From: Pseudoalteromonas gelatinilytica
GTDB lineage: Bacteria > Pseudomonadota > Gammaproteobacteria > Enterobacterales > Alteromonadaceae
Reading direction: 5' to 3'
DNA length: 64,000 bases
Assembly (NCBI RefSeq): GCF_001641615.1
Contig: NZ_LRRU01000020.1
Location: forward strand, 268,525 to 332,524
Of the stretch, positions 62,667 through 64,000 are shown piece after piece (within the stretch, counting starts at the first letter, position 1; every line of letters begins with the position of its first letter). The translations under genes and the position numbers were made by a program. The notes under the pieces are model-generated. The model ran no database searches and was not told where the DNA came from. It saw only the letters and a list, made by a program, of their open reading frames with translations.

Positions 62667-64000
62667 ATGTTAGAACAAAAATTACAATTACCGCATACCG
62701 AACTTCGTAATCGTTTGGTTATGGGCTCAATGCATACCGGCTTAGAAGAAGGCTGGCATAACCGTAAACGCTTACGTGCATTCTACGAAGCACGTGCTAA
62801 AGGTGGCACGGGCTTGATTATTACAGGTGGCTACAGCCCAAATATTCGTGGCAAGTTATCTCCGTTCGCATCAACATTTAATTCTTTCTATGATGTGATC
62901 AAGCACAAAGCATATACTGATGCTGTGCATCAACATGGCGGAAAAATTTGCTTACAATTATTGCATGCAGGTCGCTACGCGTATCATCCATTCAATCAAG
63001 CACCAAGCTCGATTCAGGCTCCTATTAATCCATATAAACCTAAAGAAATGTCGTTAGGGTCGATTAAAAAAACCATCAAAGACTTTGCAAACTCAGCAAA
63101 ACTGGCTGAAAAAGCAGGTTATGACGGTGTTGAAATTATGGGTTCTGAAGGCTATTTGATTAATGAATTCATGGCTAACCACACCAATAAAAGAACAGAC
63201 ATCTATGGTGGTAGTCTAGAAAACCGTATGCGCTTGGCGGTAGATATTGTTAAAGCTGTACGCGCTAAAGTAAGTCAAAAGTTCATTATTGTATTTCGTT
63301 TGTCTGTGATGGATTTAATTCCTAATGGATCAACACCCGATGAAGTAAAGCAACAAGCCCTGGCACTTGAACAAGCTGGCGTTGATATCTTTAACACTGG
63401 TATCGGTTGGCACGAAGCTCGTGTCCCAACCATTGCCAGTATGGTACCAGCAGGTGCCTTTAAAGAAGCATCAAAACGCTTAAAAGATACGGTATCAGTG
63501 CCAGTTATCGCGGTTAACCGTATTAACACTCCAGAAATTGCCAATGGAATTTTAGAAGCAGGCGAGTCTGATTTAATCTCAATGGCACGTCCTTTATTGG
63601 CTGATCCTGAGTTCTTTAATAAGTACGCGAATAATAAAGCTGAGCAAATTAATATTTGTATTGGCTGTAATCAGGGCTGCTTAGACCATGTATTTAAAAA
63701 TAAACGTGCTACCTGTTTGGTTAACCCACAAGCTGCGTTTGAATTAGATTATAGCCTTGAAAAAGCACCATCTTCTCGATTAGTACTGGTTGTAGGTGCA
63801 GGCCCTGCAGGCCTTGCTGCAAGTTGTTACTTAGCAGCGAAAGGTCACAAAGTGACTTTAATTGAACGTAAAGAACAAATGGGTGGCCAATTTAATTTAG
63901 CCATGCAAGTACCGGGTAAAGAAGACTTTAACCATACCCTTAACTACTTTACTAATGAATTAAAGCGTTTAAATGTCGATTTACAGCTAGGCACTGAATT
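62667..64000 (+). CDS. fadH: 2,4-dienoyl-CoA reductase (NADPH), N-terminal part
   Basis: The frame is open from the ATG at 62667 to the window edge: 444 of an expected ~670 residues. The N-terminal FMN barrel begins LRNRLVMGSMHTGLEEG; the segment HAGRYAYHP and the NHTNKRTDIYGGSLENR stretch are Old-Yellow-type motifs; the 4Fe-4S cysteines are at 331, 334 and 338 (CIGCNQGC) with a fourth in ATCLVNP; then the FAD domain starts VVGAGPAGLAAS. It reduces 2,4-dienoyl-CoA in the beta-oxidation of unsaturated fatty acids. Confidence 0.95.
   Translation, partial: MLEQKLQLPHTELRNRLVMGSMHTGLEEGWHNRKRLRAFYEARAKGGTGLIITGGYSPNIRGKLSPFASTFNSFYDVIKHKAYTDAVHQHGGKICLQLLHAGRYAYHPFNQAPSSIQAPINPYKPKEMSLGSIKKTIKDFANSAKLAEKAGYDGVEIMGSEGYLINEFMANHTNKRTDIYGGSLENRMRLAVDIVKAVRAKVSQKFIIVFRLSVMDLIPNGSTPDEVKQQALALEQAGVDIFNTGIGWHEARVPTIASMVPAGAFKEASKRLKDTVSVPVIAVNRINTPEIANGILEAGESDLISMARPLLADPEFFNKYANNKAEQINICIGCNQGCLDHVFKNKRATCLVNPQAAFELDYSLEKAPSSRLVLVVGAGPAGLAASCYLAAKGHKVTLIERKEQMGGQFNLAMQVPGKEDFNHTLNYFTNELKRLNVDLQLGTE

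Overview
The window is a chromosomal segment of a marine gammaproteobacterium of the Alteromonadales, most likely Pseudoalteromonas or a close relative. I infer this from the moderate-to-low GC, the housekeeping protein sequences (ThrRS, IF3, L35, L20, PykA, SppA, AnsA and FadH all read as gammaproteobacterial), the local gene orders norM<>ribE, thrS-infC-rpmI-rplT and sppA-ansA, and the many exported lipoproteins, peptidases and TonB-linked proteins. No database was searched; all family names come from reading the sequences.

Bases 1-9,934 are a sugar catabolic island. A partial GH97 glycosidase is followed by a guanidinium exporter under a guanidine-II riboswitch. Then comes a seven-gene minus-strand operon (split UxaA-type dehydratase, FMN-dependent L-lactate dehydrogenase, aldo/keto reductase, lactonase, SDR dehydrogenase, FAH-family diketo hydrolase). 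A FucP-type permease and a DUF718 mutarotase diverge from it. Together they make a complete non-phosphorylating L-fucose route ending in pyruvate and L-lactate, with the lactate oxidised by the island's own LldD.

Bases 9,935-11,010 hold a short 7-bp repeat and a striking array of nine tRNA-Val-like units. Two are intact tRNA-Val(GAC) genes with encoded CCA. Seven are degenerate copies that keep the T arm (and, in six, the 3' acceptor strand and CCA) but have lost the anticodon arm.

Bases 11,051-26,834 are mixed metabolism and envelope genes: DUF3080 lipoprotein, MATE exporter, riboflavin synthase, fructosamine kinase family protein, DUF445 and DUF3718 proteins, a cysteine-rich protein, an amidohydrolase pair whose second member lacks the metal motif, an atypical Nramp-family transporter, MAPEG protein, ABC exporter, esterase, VanZ-like protein and a PAS-GGDEF protein.

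Bases 26,858-40,729 hold a TonB receptor plus lipoprotein phosphatase, divergent from a two-gene operon that I do not recognise (periplasmic binding-like protein plus a membrane protein with a winged-helix-like C-terminus). Then follow an M28 peptidase, a TPR histidine kinase, a LruC/GEVEDY surface protein with a small lipoprotein, and GdhA. Bases 40,752-42,053 are a RAYT (Y1 transposase) gene bracketed by paired inverted motifs.

Bases 42,132-64,000 are mostly core genes: acyl-CoA ligase, DUF3010, endo/exonuclease/phosphatase family protein, the translation operon (with a tRNA-Thr anticodon-arm mimic in front of thrS and an ATT-start infC), M14 peptidase, MBL hydrolase, Lrp regulator, SulP transporter, LytS/LytTR two-component pair, pykA, gnd, ansA, sppA and a partial fadH. 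The pykA-gnd intergenic region is rich in inverted repeats, including a LacI-type palindrome.
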